Of a DNA stretch of 42,386 bases, positions 1-8,626 are shown piece by piece. This stretch comes from an uncultured Clostridiaceae bacterium (GTDB lineage: Bacteria > Bacillota > Clostridia > Lachnospirales > Lachnospiraceae): contig CABSIM010000024.1 in NCBI GenBank assembly GCA_902477765.1, forward strand, positions 1 through 42,386, read 5' to 3'. The notes under the pieces were generated by a model, which saw only the letters and a list, made by a program, of their open reading frames with translations, did not search any database and was not told the DNA's origin. Each line of letters begins with the position of its first letter. Position 1 is the stretch's first letter. Position numbers and translations under genes: made by a program.

Positions 1-604
1 GTCTCCTGCGGACCCCCATTGCCGCAGACGCCGCTGCCACTCCGCCTCCCAGCACCATCAGGAAGATATCCGAATACGTTCCCAGCGCTTCTGAAACTGC
101 TTCCCAGGAACTGCCTGCGGCCCTCCCCGCATACACCAGCGCGGTGTTCCAGAGCAGACTGCCTGCGGCAGTCAGTATAAAAAAAGGAATCAGCGGCATT
201 CGGGAAATCCCCGCCGGTATGGAAATAAGGCTGCGGACAATGGGCATCAGCCGGCATACAAAGACCGCTGCCCTGCCTTTTTTTAGGAACCAGTCCGCCG
301 CAAGCTCCACGTCCTCCGGATGGAATCCGAGGATCCGGCCCACAGGTCCGGCCAGTACATGCTTCAGTACTGATGCAGGCAGAAGACGTCCGGCCAGGTA
401 CAGGCAGCCGGCTCCGGCCACCGATCCCAGTGTGGAGGCTGTGATCACCGATACCGGACGCATATGTGTACAGGTGGTCATGAAGCCTCCGAATGTCAGA
501 ATCACTTCTGACGGAACAGGGGGAAACAGATTTTCCAGAAGAATCAGAAGGAATACGGCCAGACTGCCGTATTCCCCCATGAATTCCTGCAGCATCTCCT
601 GCAT
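1..604 (-). CDS. DedA/SNARE-associated family membrane protein, 3' end cut by window edge
   Basis: About 201 codons are visible, open to the left edge with no stop, so the C-terminus is missing. The protein starts MQEMLQEFMGEYG and shows family hallmarks: ENLFPPVPSE with GGF near residues 24-42, a glycine-rich segment, and the arginine motif CRLMPIVRSLISIPAG near residues 115-130, followed by hydrophobic spans. DedA proteins are inner-membrane proteins linked to lipid-carrier or phospholipid flipping and membrane-potential maintenance; the substrate here cannot be read from sequence. The start at 604 is set by a GAGGTGA ribosome site at 608-614. It lies 191 bp after leuB on the same strand; that gap holds an AT-rich TATAAT-like sequence but no convincing promoter and no strong terminator, so read-through from leuB is possible. 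Confidence 0.85.
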   Translation of the reverse strand, partial: MQEMLQEFMGEYGSLAVFLLILLENLFPPVPSEVILTFGGFMTTCTHMRPVSVITASTLGSVAGAGCLYLAGRLLPASVLKHVLAGPVGRILGFHPEDVELAADWFLKKGRAAVFVCRLMPIVRSLISIPAGISRMPLIPFFILTAAGSLLWNTALVYAGRAAGSSWEAVSEALGTYSDIFLMVLGGGVAAASAAMGVRRR

Positions 605-795
605 ACTGTCACCTCACACGGATTCTGTGAGTACAGTATATGCTGCTGCTTCCTGTCTGATTCTTCCGTTTCCGCGGCTCCGGTTTCAGGTTTTCCTTTA
701 TCTTTACGGGCCTTCCCTGTCCCTTCTCCCAGTGCCGCATTATAAATATTTCCAATAATGGTATTATTCTTCTTTTTGATACTGTTGTCCGGAAA

Positions 796-1881
796 TCACC
801 GGATCTTCCCGCAGATCAGATTTCCCATGGCTTCTGTCCCTACCTGAGTCATTCCGTCTGCCATAAGGTCTGCCGTACGGTAGCCCTCAGCCAGGACTTC
901 TCTGACTGCCTTTTCCACGGCGTCGGCTTCCCGGTCCAGATCAAAGGAAAGACGCAGCATCATGGCAGCAGATAAAACCGTGGCAATGGGATTGGCGATT
1001 CCTTTTCCCGCAATATCCGGTGCAGAGCCATGGCTGGGCTCATATAAACCGAATTTTCCTTCATTCAGGCTGGCCGATGACAGCATGCCGATGGAACCGG
1101 TAATCATGCTGGCTTCATCTGAAAGAATATCTCCGAACATATTTTCCGTGAGAATCACATCAAACTGTCCCGGGTTCATCACCAGCTGCATGGCACAGTT
1201 GTCCACCAGCATATGCTCCAGCGTCACATCCGGATAATTTTTTGCCACATCTTCCACCACGCTTCTCCAGAGTCTGGAAGAATCCAGTACATTGGCCTTG
1301 TCCACACTGGTGACTTTTTTCCTTCTCTTGCAGGCAATTTCAAAGGCCTTTACTGCCACCCGCCGGATTTCCTTTTCCGTGTATACCAGAGTATCCACCG
1401 CTTTCCGGCCTTCTTCCGTCTCCTCGGTATGACGCGCTCCGAAATAAAGCCCTCCTGTCAGTTCCCGGACGATTACCATATCAAAGCCGCTGCCGATGAT
1501 CTCCTGTTTCAGAGGGCATGCCCCCTCCAGGCCTTCATAAAGATAAGCCGGGCGGATGTTGGCAAAAAGGTTCAGTCCCTTGCGGATGGCCAGAAGTCCG
1601 GCCTCCGGTCTCAGTTCCGGCGCAACATTATACCATCTGGAATTTCCCACATTTCCGCCGACGGCGCCGAGAAGAACCGCGTCACTGCCCTTGGCTGTTT
1701 CCAGGGCCTCCTCTGTCAGCGGAACTCCGTAGGTATCAATGGAAATTCCTCCCATAAGCACTTCTTCATAATGAAAGGTGTGCCCGTAAACATCGCCGAC
1801 TCTGTCCAGGACTTTTCTTGCCTCCCTGATGATTTCCGGTCCGATCCCGTCTCCCGGGATCACTGCAATCTTATATTCCAT
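796..1881 (-). CDS. leuB: 3-isopropylmalate dehydrogenase
   Basis: 361 aa, the usual LeuB length. It performs the NAD-dependent oxidative decarboxylation of 3-isopropylmalate in leucine synthesis. The N-terminus has the family signature IAVIPGDGIGPEII. The substrate and metal region reads VDKANVLDSSRLWR, and the C-terminal half has the signature LTENMFGDILSDEASMITGSIGMLSSAS and EPSHGSAPDIAGKGIANP, typical of LeuB rather than isocitrate or tartrate dehydrogenases. The frame is open to 1956, but the start at 1881 is preferred: it has GGAGG 8 nt upstream and gives MEYKIAVIPGDG, and a good promoter covers 1928-1956. No leuA, leuC or leuD is adjacent, so leuB stands alone here. Confidence 0.95.
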   Translation of the reverse strand: MEYKIAVIPGDGIGPEIIREARKVLDRVGDVYGHTFHYEEVLMGGISIDTYGVPLTEEALETAKGSDAVLLGAVGGNVGNSRWYNVAPELRPEAGLLAIRKGLNLFANIRPAYLYEGLEGACPLKQEIIGSGFDMVIVRELTGGLYFGARHTEETEEGRKAVDTLVYTEKEIRRVAVKAFEIACKRRKKVTSVDKANVLDSSRLWRSVVEDVAKNYPDVTLEHMLVDNCAMQLVMNPGQFDVILTENMFGDILSDEASMITGSIGMLSSASLNEGKFGLYEPSHGSAPDIAGKGIANPIATVLSAAMMLRLSFDLDREADAVEKAVREVLAEGYRTADLMADGMTQVGTEAMGNLICGKIR

Positions 1882-1927
1882 GTCCGTATCCTCCGTCTGT
1901 CTGCACTTTTTTCCTGTATTGGTTTCC

Positions 1928-1956
1928 ATCATAGACCATTCCCGTATATTTTTCAA
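1928..1956 (-). promoter_or_regulatory. sigma-A-type promoter of leuB
   Basis: On the minus strand TTGAAA (1951-1956) is followed after 17 bp by TATGAT (1928-1933). Transcription would begin near 1921, leaving a leader of about 40 nt, too short for a T-box or leader-peptide attenuator. The rest of the 352-bp gap up to 2233 holds a pyrimidine-rich tract near 2040-2100 and the divergent crotonase promoter. Confidence 0.65.
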
Positions 1957-2130
1957 CCGGCCGCAGTCATGACGGCCATGCTAGTTTTCTATCATATGCA
2001 TAACTTCCGGTTATATATGAAACACAATGGGATTTCCTGTCTTTTCTTCCTCCGTTTTTCTCTCTTTTCCGCTTTGCCTCCTTCATTTTTCTTCTTCCTG
2101 TTAAGGTGCCGCTAAAGTATTCCGGAAAAT

Positions 2131-2159
2131 TTGACAGTCCTTTCTTTCTTCTTTATAAT
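2131..2159 (+). promoter_or_regulatory. consensus sigma-A promoter of the crotonase gene
   Basis: Perfect TTGACA at 2131-2136, a 17-bp spacer and perfect TATAAT at 2154-2159. The leader of about 70 nt contains a small hairpin (CGGGCC / GGCCCG near 2173-2192) before the AAAGGAGG ribosome site. Such a match predicts strong constitutive transcription unless a regulator acts here. Confidence 0.85.
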
Positions 2160-2233
2160 GAACAAAACTCCCGGGCCGGACCTAAGGCCCGTCACCCCAT
2201 TCACCTGACAGAAAATTCAAAGGAGGCCGTGTT

Positions 2234-3055
2234 ATGGCAGATCTGATTTATGAAGTAAAAGACCATCTTGCCCGGATTACCCTGAATCGTCCGGAACATC
2301 TCAACTGTTTCAGTGAAGAGATGATCCGTCTCTGGGCCAGGGCGCTGGAAGACGTAAGAGACCGGGACGATATCTACGCAGTTCTTCTTTCCGGAAACGG
2401 AAAGGCTTTCTGTGCAGGCGGCGACGTAAAAGCCATGGCGGCCGGAGACGGTTTCTTTGAAAGCCATGATGATATCACCTCCACGGCCCTGGCCCGCAAG
2501 GACTCTCTCTGGAAGGGAATTCAGCGGATCCCCCTGATCCTGGAGGAAATCGACAAGCCCGTGGTGGCCAAAATCCGCGGTGCGGCCGTTGGCGCCGGCC
2601 TGGACATGGCACTCATGTGCGATGTCCGCATTGCAGCGGAGAGCGCCACCTTATCCGAAAGCTACTTCAATGCCGGCATCGTTCCCGGTGACGGCGGAGC
2701 CTATTTTCTGCCCCGCCTTGTGGGCCGCGACAAGGCTCTGGACATGTTCTGGACCACGCGGGTGCTGCGGGGGCCGGAAGCGGAACGCATCGGGCTGGTA
2801 ACCCGTTCTGTTCCCGACGATGAGCTGGACGAGTACGTGGAAAACTACATGCAGAAACTTCTGGAGGCGCCCCAGGTGGCCATGCGCCTCACCAAACGTG
2901 CCATTTATCAGAGTGAACAGAGCACGCTTCGCTCTTCACTGGACATGGTGTCTTCCTTCATGGGCATCGTAACGGAACTGGATGACTACCGGACCCGGAC
3001 AGCGGCTCTGGTGGAAAAGCTCAGCAAAAAATCCAAAAATAAGGACAGCCTGTAG
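2234..3055 (+). CDS. enoyl-CoA hydratase/isomerase (crotonase) family protein
   Basis: 273 aa, a single-domain crotonase. Visible family elements are ITLNRPEHLNCFS at the N-terminus, the first oxyanion-hole segment FCAGGDVKAM, the second GAAVGAGLDMALMCDVRIAAE, and NAGIVPGDGGAYFLPRLVG. Aligned by eye to rat mitochondrial enoyl-CoA hydratase, the two catalytic glutamates (Glu144, Glu164) correspond to Asp (in GLDMAL) and to Tyr (in LSESYF). Classic hydratase chemistry is therefore doubtful; an isomerase, hydrolase or other CoA-ester reaction is possible. Start at 2234 has AAAGGAGG upstream. It is monocistronic between a consensus promoter and a terminator, divergent from leuB and with no fatty-acid oxidation neighbours. 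The family is certain, the substrate unknown. Confidence 0.85.
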   Translation: MADLIYEVKDHLARITLNRPEHLNCFSEEMIRLWARALEDVRDRDDIYAVLLSGNGKAFCAGGDVKAMAAGDGFFESHDDITSTALARKDSLWKGIQRIPLILEEIDKPVVAKIRGAAVGAGLDMALMCDVRIAAESATLSESYFNAGIVPGDGGAYFLPRLVGRDKALDMFWTTRVLRGPEAERIGLVTRSVPDDELDEYVENYMQKLLEAPQVAMRLTKRAIYQSEQSTLRSSLDMVSSFMGIVTELDDYRTRTAALVEKLSKKSKNKDSL

Positions 3056-3074
3056 GGCTGTCCCGGAATACCGC

Positions 3075-3133
3075 ACTCCCTTCCCCGGTCAGGCATTCCC
3101 TGTTGTTCCTGACTTCCCGGAAGGGAGTTTTTC
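3075..3133 (+). terminator. intrinsic terminator after the crotonase gene
   Basis: ACTCCCTTCC (3075-3084) pairs perfectly with GGAAGGGAGT (3119-3128), with an inner TCAGG/CCTGA pairing, then a run of T. A second perfect 8-bp hairpin without a T-run (3043-3050 with 3056-3063) spans the crotonase stop codon. The T-run suits the plus strand only. Confidence 0.8.
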
Positions 3134-3194
3134 ATCCGTTTCCTTTTATTTTCTTTCCGGAGTTCCTGCGGGATTCTTTTCTGTCTGTCCATAT

Positions 3195-4061
3195 CTATTC
3201 ATGATACATCTCCGGCCGGCGGTCCCGGAAGAGGCCCCATTCCAGCCGTTCGGATGCCAGGCGGGCCAGATCAAATTCCGCCGTAATGACGCCTTCCTGC
3301 TCCCGGTCCATGGACACGAGAATTTCTCCCGTATTGTCCGTAATGAACGACGAGCCGTAAAACTTCAGAGCCGACTTCTGATTCCCATTTTCCGGACACG
3401 GCTCCACCGTTTCCGTTCCCACCCGGTTTGCTGCGATCACAGGCATCAGGTTTGCTGCCGCATGTCCCTGCATGCAGCGTCTCCAGTGAGGCATGCTGTC
3501 CACCGAAAGAATGGGCTCGCTTCCGATGGCCGTGGGATAATAAAGAAGCTCTGCCCCCTGAACGGCCATGTACCGGGCGGTCTCCGGAAACCACTGATCC
3601 CAGCAGATTCCCACGCCGATGACTGCGTATCTGGTTTTAAATACCTTAAATCCCGTATCTCCGGGAACAAAATAGAATTTTTCCTGATAGTAATGGTCAT
3701 CCGGAATATGAGTCTTTCTGTAGATTCCCAGCATGGACCCGTCTGCGTCCAGAACTGCCACCGTATTGAACAGACGGTTTCTGTCTTTTTCATAAAAGCT
3801 CACCGGAATCACCACAGACAGTTCCTCTGCCACTTTCCTGAAGTGCCGGACCGCATCATTTTCTTCCGCCGGCTTTGCAAAGCCGTAATACTCATACCGC
3901 CGTTCCTGGCAGAAATACTGCCGTTCAAACAGCTCCGGGAGCAGAATAATCCGGGCTCCCTCCGCTGCAGCCTTTCTCACCAGGCTGTCGGCCTTTTCTA
4001 TGTTTTCCCTGACGTCTTTTCCGCAGCTCATCTGGACTGCGGCAGTTTTCACCATGGACAT
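3195..4061 (-). CDS. aguB: N-carbamoylputrescine amidase
   Basis: 288 aa nitrilase-superfamily enzyme that hydrolyses N-carbamoylputrescine to putrescine, CO2 and ammonia. The Glu-Lys-Cys triad is readable: Glu43 in LLPELFE, Lys116 in YRKTHIPDD, Cys153 in GVGICWDQWFPE. The stretch KTHIPDDHYYQEKFYFVPGDTGFKVF is typical of AguB rather than other nitrilases. Start at 4061 follows GGAGG by 8 nt. It is the last gene of the polyamine operon, directly behind aguA, whose product it uses. Length matches the family (about 290 aa) and no key residue is missing. Confidence 0.95.
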   Translation of the reverse strand: MSMVKTAAVQMSCGKDVRENIEKADSLVRKAAAEGARIILLPELFERQYFCQERRYEYYGFAKPAEENDAVRHFRKVAEELSVVIPVSFYEKDRNRLFNTVAVLDADGSMLGIYRKTHIPDDHYYQEKFYFVPGDTGFKVFKTRYAVIGVGICWDQWFPETARYMAVQGAELLYYPTAIGSEPILSVDSMPHWRRCMQGHAAANLMPVIAANRVGTETVEPCPENGNQKSALKFYGSSFITDNTGEILVSMDREQEGVITAEFDLARLASERLEWGLFRDRRPEMYHE

Positions 4062-4125
4062 GTCTTACGCCTCCGTTTTCCCTGTTTCACATTTCTCTGT
4101 ATTCATATTTTTGTCCGCCCGGCTT

Positions 4126-5262
4126 TTATCTGTACGCCGTACGGGATTTTCCTTTTCCCGCCGGGATCTGCTGGGTGATGCAGTGGATATTTCCCCCGCC
4201 CAGAATAATTTCCCGCGCGGCAATGGGAAGAATCTCCCGTTCCGGAAACAGATCCGAAAGGATCCGGACCGCAGTCCGGTCGTTCTCGTCGCCGAACTGG
4301 GGGACGATGACGCCGCCGTTGGAAATATAGAAGTTCACGTAGCTGGCTGCCAGCCGCTCTCCCGGCTCCCGCACATCTTCCCCGTCTTCAAACTCGTATC
4401 CTTTCAGATCTTCTTCCGTAATGCGGACCGGCACTCTGGGGATCGGAAGTTTGTGGACGCGGATCTTTCTTCCTTCCGCATCGGTCTCTCTCTCCAGAAT
4501 ATCCAGACAGCTCTTTGACAGAGGATACTGGGGATCGGACTCGTCATCGGTCCAGGCCAGCACCACTTCCCCCGGCCGCACAAAGGCGCAGATATTGTCC
4601 ACATGTTCGTTGGTCTCATCCTGCCAGATGCCCCGTTCCAGCCAGATCACCTTTCTGGCTCCCAGGTATTCCTTCAGTTTTTCTTCAATCTGCTCTTTGG
4701 TCATATCCGGATTTCTGCCGGCGCTCAGAAGGCATGCCTCCGTCACCAGCACCGTGCCCTGGCCGTCGGAATGGATGGATCCCCCTTCCAGCACAAAAGG
4801 TCTGGCGTCATAACATTCGTATCCCATGGCCTCCAGGAACCGCTCCGCCACCAGATCGTCTTTCTCCCAGTGGGCATAAAGACCGTCCACATCTCCGCCC
4901 CAGGCATTGAAGCACCAGTCAATTCCCCGGACGTCTCCTTCTTTTCCCGCCACAAACGTGGGCCCCACATCCCTGGCCCAGGCGTCATCGGATTCCATTT
5001 CCATCACCCGGATGGGAAACGGCGTCTCAAGGTCCAGCATGGTTCTGGCCTGCTCTGCCACGTCCGGCTCCGCCAGCATATATACGGTCTCGCTCCGGGC
5101 GATGGCCGCCGCCACATCCCGGAATGCCTCTCTGGCTTTTACCGCCCCGTAATTCCAGCTTCCCGGCCGTTTGGGCCAGATCATGATGCAGCCGGCATGG
5201 GGCTCAAATTCTCCCGGCATATGAAAACCGTCTGCTGCCGGGGTTTCTGTCCTTTTTCTCAT
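4126..5262 (-). CDS. aguA: agmatine deiminase
   Basis: 378 aa guanidine-modifying enzyme of the Porphyromonas-type peptidylarginine deiminase fold. It converts agmatine to N-carbamoylputrescine and ammonia. Signatures are PGEFEPHAGCIMIWP near the N-terminus, DDAWARDVGPTF, WGGDVDGLYAHWEKDD, LEGGSIHSDGQGTVLVTEACLL, NEHVDN, and the catalytic Cys361 in GGGNIHCITQQIP. The Cys/His/Asp set is complete. Start at 5262 is preceded by GGAGG 11 nt upstream. Between nspC and aguB, it supplies the non-urea route from agmatine to putrescine, so this operon needs neither SpeB nor ornithine decarboxylase. Confidence 0.96.
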   Translation of the reverse strand: MRKRTETPAADGFHMPGEFEPHAGCIMIWPKRPGSWNYGAVKAREAFRDVAAAIARSETVYMLAEPDVAEQARTMLDLETPFPIRVMEMESDDAWARDVGPTFVAGKEGDVRGIDWCFNAWGGDVDGLYAHWEKDDLVAERFLEAMGYECYDARPFVLEGGSIHSDGQGTVLVTEACLLSAGRNPDMTKEQIEEKLKEYLGARKVIWLERGIWQDETNEHVDNICAFVRPGEVVLAWTDDESDPQYPLSKSCLDILERETDAEGRKIRVHKLPIPRVPVRITEEDLKGYEFEDGEDVREPGERLAASYVNFYISNGGVIVPQFGDENDRTAVRILSDLFPEREILPIAAREIILGGGNIHCITQQIPAGKGKSRTAYR

Positions 5263-5362
5263 TTTCCGCTGTTCCTCCGGATTCTTTTAATGCCTGCGGA
5301 ATCTCCACAGGCATTGATATTTCTTCGGAAAAAGATCTGCTGCGGGCATCCTTCTCTTTCTT

Positions 5363-6490
5363 CTATGCCAGACGCATCTTAAAGTCTTCATAGCCGAAAG
5401 ACCGGATGATCCTGCAGTCTCCGTCTTCTCCCATAACGGCAATGGACGGAAGTCCCATGCCGTTGAATGTATTGTTTTTTACCATGGAATAAATGGCCAT
5501 ATCCTCAAAACAGAGCCGGTCCCCTGTCCGGATCTCCCGGTCAAAAGAGTAATCTCCGATTACATCCCCGGCCAGGCAGGTACAGGAAGAGAGGCGGAAA
5601 TCATAGGGCTTCTCTCCCGGCTTTCCTGAATCCTTAAGGGGCGGCCGGTAAGGCATCTCCAGCACATCCGGCATATGGCAGGCGGCAGACGCGTCCAGCA
5701 CCAGTGTTTTTATGCCGTTTTCCACCACGTCCACCACTTCCGTCACCAGATAACCGGCATTCAGGGCCACAGCCTCTCCGGGCTCCAGATACACCTGAAC
5801 GCCATACGTATCTTTCATGTGGAGGATCAGCCGTTCCAGCCGTTCCACATCATAATCCGGTCTGGTGATATGATGACCGCCGCCCATGTTGAGCCACTTC
5901 ATTCTTTTCAGATACGGGCCGAATTTCTCTTCCACTGCTGCAAGAGTGGTTTCCAGATCGTCGGAATTCTGCTCGCACAGCGTATGGAAATGCAGGCCGT
6001 CCAGGCGGTCCAGCATGTCTTCCCGGAAGTTTTTCCTGGTGACTCCCAGACGGGAACCAGGCGCACAAGGATCATAAATGGCATGCTCTCCCTGGGTGGA
6101 ACACTCCGGATTGATGCGCATTCCCACGCTGACGCCTTTTTCTCTGCAGAGGTCTCCGTATTTTTCCAGCTGGGCAAAGGAGTTGAACACCACATGTCCG
6201 CAGAGGTTGGTGATCTCCTCCATCTCCCCGCTCCGGTATCCCGGGGAAAAGATATGGGTCTCCAGTCCCATCTCCTCATGCCCCAGCTTCGCTTCATAAA
6301 GACCGCTGGCCGTGGTCCCGTCCAGGTAGCGGCCGATCAGCGGATACTCATAAAAGCAGGAAAACGCCTTCTGGGCCAGCAGAATCCTGCAGCCGGTATG
6401 ATCCTTCACGGATTTCAGGATCTCCAGGTTTTCCCTCAGCTTCTTTTCGTCAATCACATAGCAGGGCGTAGGCAGTTCATGAATCTTCAT
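5363..6490 (-). CDS. nspC: carboxynorspermidine/carboxyspermidine decarboxylase
   Basis: 375 aa PLP enzyme of the alanine-racemase-like fold III group. It removes the carboxyl group from carboxy(nor)spermidine to give (nor)spermidine. The PLP lysine is Lys41 in RILLAQKAFSCF. Other signatures are GTTASGLYEAKLG, GMRINPECST, HFHTLCEQ, NMGGGHHITRPDYD, YLEPGEAVAL, and the C-terminal CLAGDVIGDYSF. Length agrees with the family. Start at 6490 has AAGGAG 5 nt upstream. It lies 9 bp after the dehydrogenase gene that makes its substrate. With putrescine from AguA/AguB, the expected product is spermidine; norspermidine would need diaminopropane, for which no gene is seen here. Confidence 0.95.
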   Translation of the reverse strand: MKIHELPTPCYVIDEKKLRENLEILKSVKDHTGCRILLAQKAFSCFYEYPLIGRYLDGTTASGLYEAKLGHEEMGLETHIFSPGYRSGEMEEITNLCGHVVFNSFAQLEKYGDLCREKGVSVGMRINPECSTQGEHAIYDPCAPGSRLGVTRKNFREDMLDRLDGLHFHTLCEQNSDDLETTLAAVEEKFGPYLKRMKWLNMGGGHHITRPDYDVERLERLILHMKDTYGVQVYLEPGEAVALNAGYLVTEVVDVVENGIKTLVLDASAACHMPDVLEMPYRPPLKDSGKPGEKPYDFRLSSCTCLAGDVIGDYSFDREIRTGDRLCFEDMAIYSMVKNNTFNGMGLPSIAVMGEDGDCRIIRSFGYEDFKMRLA

Positions 6491-6499
6491 GGGTTCTCC

Positions 6500-7759
6500 T
6501 TATGCCACGGTTTCCGGATTTTCATCCACAACCCACGGAAGTCCCCATCTGTTCAGAGCTTCCATATAGGGATCCGGATCAAATTCTTCCACGTTGAAGA
6601 CGCCGGGCTTTTTCCACTGTCCTGTGACCACCATCATGGCACCGATCATGGCCGGCACGCCGGTGGTATAGGATACTGCCTGAGATCCCACTTCCTTATA
6701 GCACTCCTGATGGTCACACACATTGTAAATATAAATGGTCTTTTCTTTTCCGTCCTTTACTCCGTGGAAAATGCATCCGATATTGGTCTTTCCCACGGTT
6801 CTCGGACCCAGGGATGCCGGATCCGGCAGCAGAGCCTTTAAGAACTGGATCGGCACAATCTCCTGTCCGTTGTAGTTCACCAGGCTGGTGGAAAGCATGC
6901 CCACGTTTTCCAGACATTTCATATGCGTCAGATAGCTCTGTCCGAATGTCATGAAGAACCGGATTCTTCTGACACCGGGAATATTTTTGGCAAGGGACTC
7001 GATCTCCTCATGGTGAAGCAGGTACATGTCCTTTTCGCCCACCTGGGGGAAGTTATATTCCCGTTTGATCTCCATGGGCTTTGTCTCCACCCAGTGACCG
7101 TTTTCCCAGTAGGAACCGTTGGCGGAAACTTCTCTCAGATTGATCTCCGGGTTGAAATTGGTGGCAAAGGGATAGCCGTGGTCGCCGCCGTTGCAGTCCA
7201 GAATATCAATGGTATGAATTTCGTCGAAATAATGTTTCAGCGCATAGGCGGAGAAGACACTGGTCACGCCCGGATCAAAACCGGTTCCCAGAAGAGCCGT
7301 GAGTCCTGCCTTTTCAAATTTTTCTTTATATGCCCACTGCCAGGAATAATCAAAATATGCCGTGAATCCTTCTTCTCTGCAGCGCTTCTCGTAGATGGCA
7401 CGCCATGCGGGATCATCCGTATCCTCCGGCTCATAGTTGGCCGTATCAATATAATGAACACCGGTCTTCAGGCAGGCATCCATAACCGTCAGATCCTGAT
7501 AGGGAAGCGCCAGATTCAGCACCGCGTCGGGTCTGTAGGACTCGATCAGAGCGGTCAGTTCCTCCACCTTGTCCGCGTCCACCTTTGCAGTGGAAATTTT
7601 CGTGGTGGTGGTCCCTTCCAGTTTTTCCTTCAGCGCGTCGCATTTTTCCTTGGTCCGGCTGGCAATCATGATCTCCTTGAATACATCACTGTTCTGGCAG
7701 CATTTGTGAACTGCCACGGAAGCCACGCCTCCGCATCCGATAATCAGCAGTCTGCTCAT
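6500..7759 (-). CDS. carboxynorspermidine/carboxyspermidine dehydrogenase (saccharopine dehydrogenase family)
   Basis: 419 aa. It reductively condenses a diamine with aspartate beta-semialdehyde using NADPH, giving carboxy(nor)spermidine. The N-terminal Rossmann motif is LLIIGCGGVASVAVHKC, followed by IASRTKEKCDAL for NADPH selection, then LNLALPYQDLTVMDACL and HYIDTANYEP, all usual for the LYS9-like bacterial enzyme. The start at 7759 lies immediately after the speE stop, with a GGAGG site inside the speE 3' end, implying translational coupling. A related possibility is carboxyaminopropylagmatine dehydrogenase, using agmatine instead of putrescine; sequence by eye cannot separate these. Confidence 0.93.
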   Translation of the reverse strand: MSRLLIIGCGGVASVAVHKCCQNSDVFKEIMIASRTKEKCDALKEKLEGTTTTKISTAKVDADKVEELTALIESYRPDAVLNLALPYQDLTVMDACLKTGVHYIDTANYEPEDTDDPAWRAIYEKRCREEGFTAYFDYSWQWAYKEKFEKAGLTALLGTGFDPGVTSVFSAYALKHYFDEIHTIDILDCNGGDHGYPFATNFNPEINLREVSANGSYWENGHWVETKPMEIKREYNFPQVGEKDMYLLHHEEIESLAKNIPGVRRIRFFMTFGQSYLTHMKCLENVGMLSTSLVNYNGQEIVPIQFLKALLPDPASLGPRTVGKTNIGCIFHGVKDGKEKTIYIYNVCDHQECYKEVGSQAVSYTTGVPAMIGAMMVVTGQWKKPGVFNVEEFDPDPYMEALNRWGLPWVVDENPETVA

Positions 7760-8614
7760 TTATTTTTCCTCCTCTTCCAGCAGATCCTCCACATATTTGG
7801 GCAGCATGAATGCTCCCATATGAAGGTGGGTGGTATAGTACCAGGTTTCAATATGTCTGTCATTCCATTCTTTGGGTCTGAAATCCTTGATGGGATGATA
7901 TTTTTTCGAAGCAAATCCGAACAGCCAGTATCCTGACGGGCAGGTGGGAATATGGGCCTGATAGACACGGCTGATGGGGAAGGAACGGTATGCCTTCCTG
8001 TGCATGCTGCGGCAGGCCAGCTCATCCTCGTCATAGAAGGGGCTTCCATGCTGATAAACCATGATCCCGTCTTCTTTCAGGGCCTTATAGCAGCTGCCGT
8101 AAAACTCCTTGGTAAACAGGCCCTCCGTATGACCGAAGGGATCCGTGGAGTCATTGATGATCAGATCATACTGTTCTTTTTTGTTTCTCAGGAACCGCAG
8201 ACCGTCATCGTAATGGACCGTCACCCTCTCGTCATCCAGGGCGCTGGCCACTTCCGGGAAAAACTGGCGGCATACGTCCACAAACATCCGGTCCGTCTCC
8301 ACCACGTCGATTTTTTCAATGCAGTCATACTGCAGCAGTTCCTTGGCCACCCCTCCGTCACCGCCGCCGATAATCAGAACTTCCTTTACGGAAGGATGGA
8401 CGGCCATGGGCACATGGGTCACCATTTCATCGTATATGAATTCATCTTTTTCAGAAAAAACAATTTCGCCGTCCAGAGAGATGAATTTTCCGAATTCCTC
8501 CGAGTCAAACACGTCGATTCTCTGGTATTCGCTTTCTCCTGAAAACAGCTGTTTTTCGATCCGCACTGACAGCTTCACATTGGCTGTGTGAAGCTCCGAA
8601 AACCATATTTCCAT
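7760..8614 (-). CDS. speE: spermidine synthase-like aminopropyltransferase
   Basis: 284 aa. It has the SpeE core: LDGEIVFSEKDEFIYDEMVTHVPM, the nucleotide-binding IIGGGDGGVAKELLQYD, VVETDRMFVDVCRQFFP, YDDGLRFL, the catalytic-loop region NDSTDPFGHTEGLFTKEFY, and the C-terminal TCPSGYWLFGFASK and YYTTHLHMGAF. In most SpeE proteins the loop reads DPVGP, here DPFGH. Canonical SpeE transfers an aminopropyl group from decarboxylated S-adenosylmethionine to putrescine. No S-adenosylmethionine decarboxylase gene (speD) is in the window, so donor and product are uncertain. Start at 8614 has AAGGAGG. It is second in the operon, 12 bp after speA. Confidence 0.93.
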   Translation of the reverse strand: MEIWFSELHTANVKLSVRIEKQLFSGESEYQRIDVFDSEEFGKFISLDGEIVFSEKDEFIYDEMVTHVPMAVHPSVKEVLIIGGGDGGVAKELLQYDCIEKIDVVETDRMFVDVCRQFFPEVASALDDERVTVHYDDGLRFLRNKKEQYDLIINDSTDPFGHTEGLFTKEFYGSCYKALKEDGIMVYQHGSPFYDEDELACRSMHRKAYRSFPISRVYQAHIPTCPSGYWLFGFASKKYHPIKDFRPKEWNDRHIETWYYTTHLHMGAFMLPKYVEDLLEEEEK

Positions 8615-8626
8615 TGCGGTACCTCC

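Noticed and set aside
144..758. Plus-strand frame over the left edge
   Set aside because: The minus strand encodes a clear DedA protein open to the edge with a ribosome site; the plus-strand translation has no recognisable motif.
1882..1956. N-terminal extension of leuB
   Set aside because: The extension would cover the promoter, and the internal ATG has a ribosome site and the standard LeuB N-terminus.
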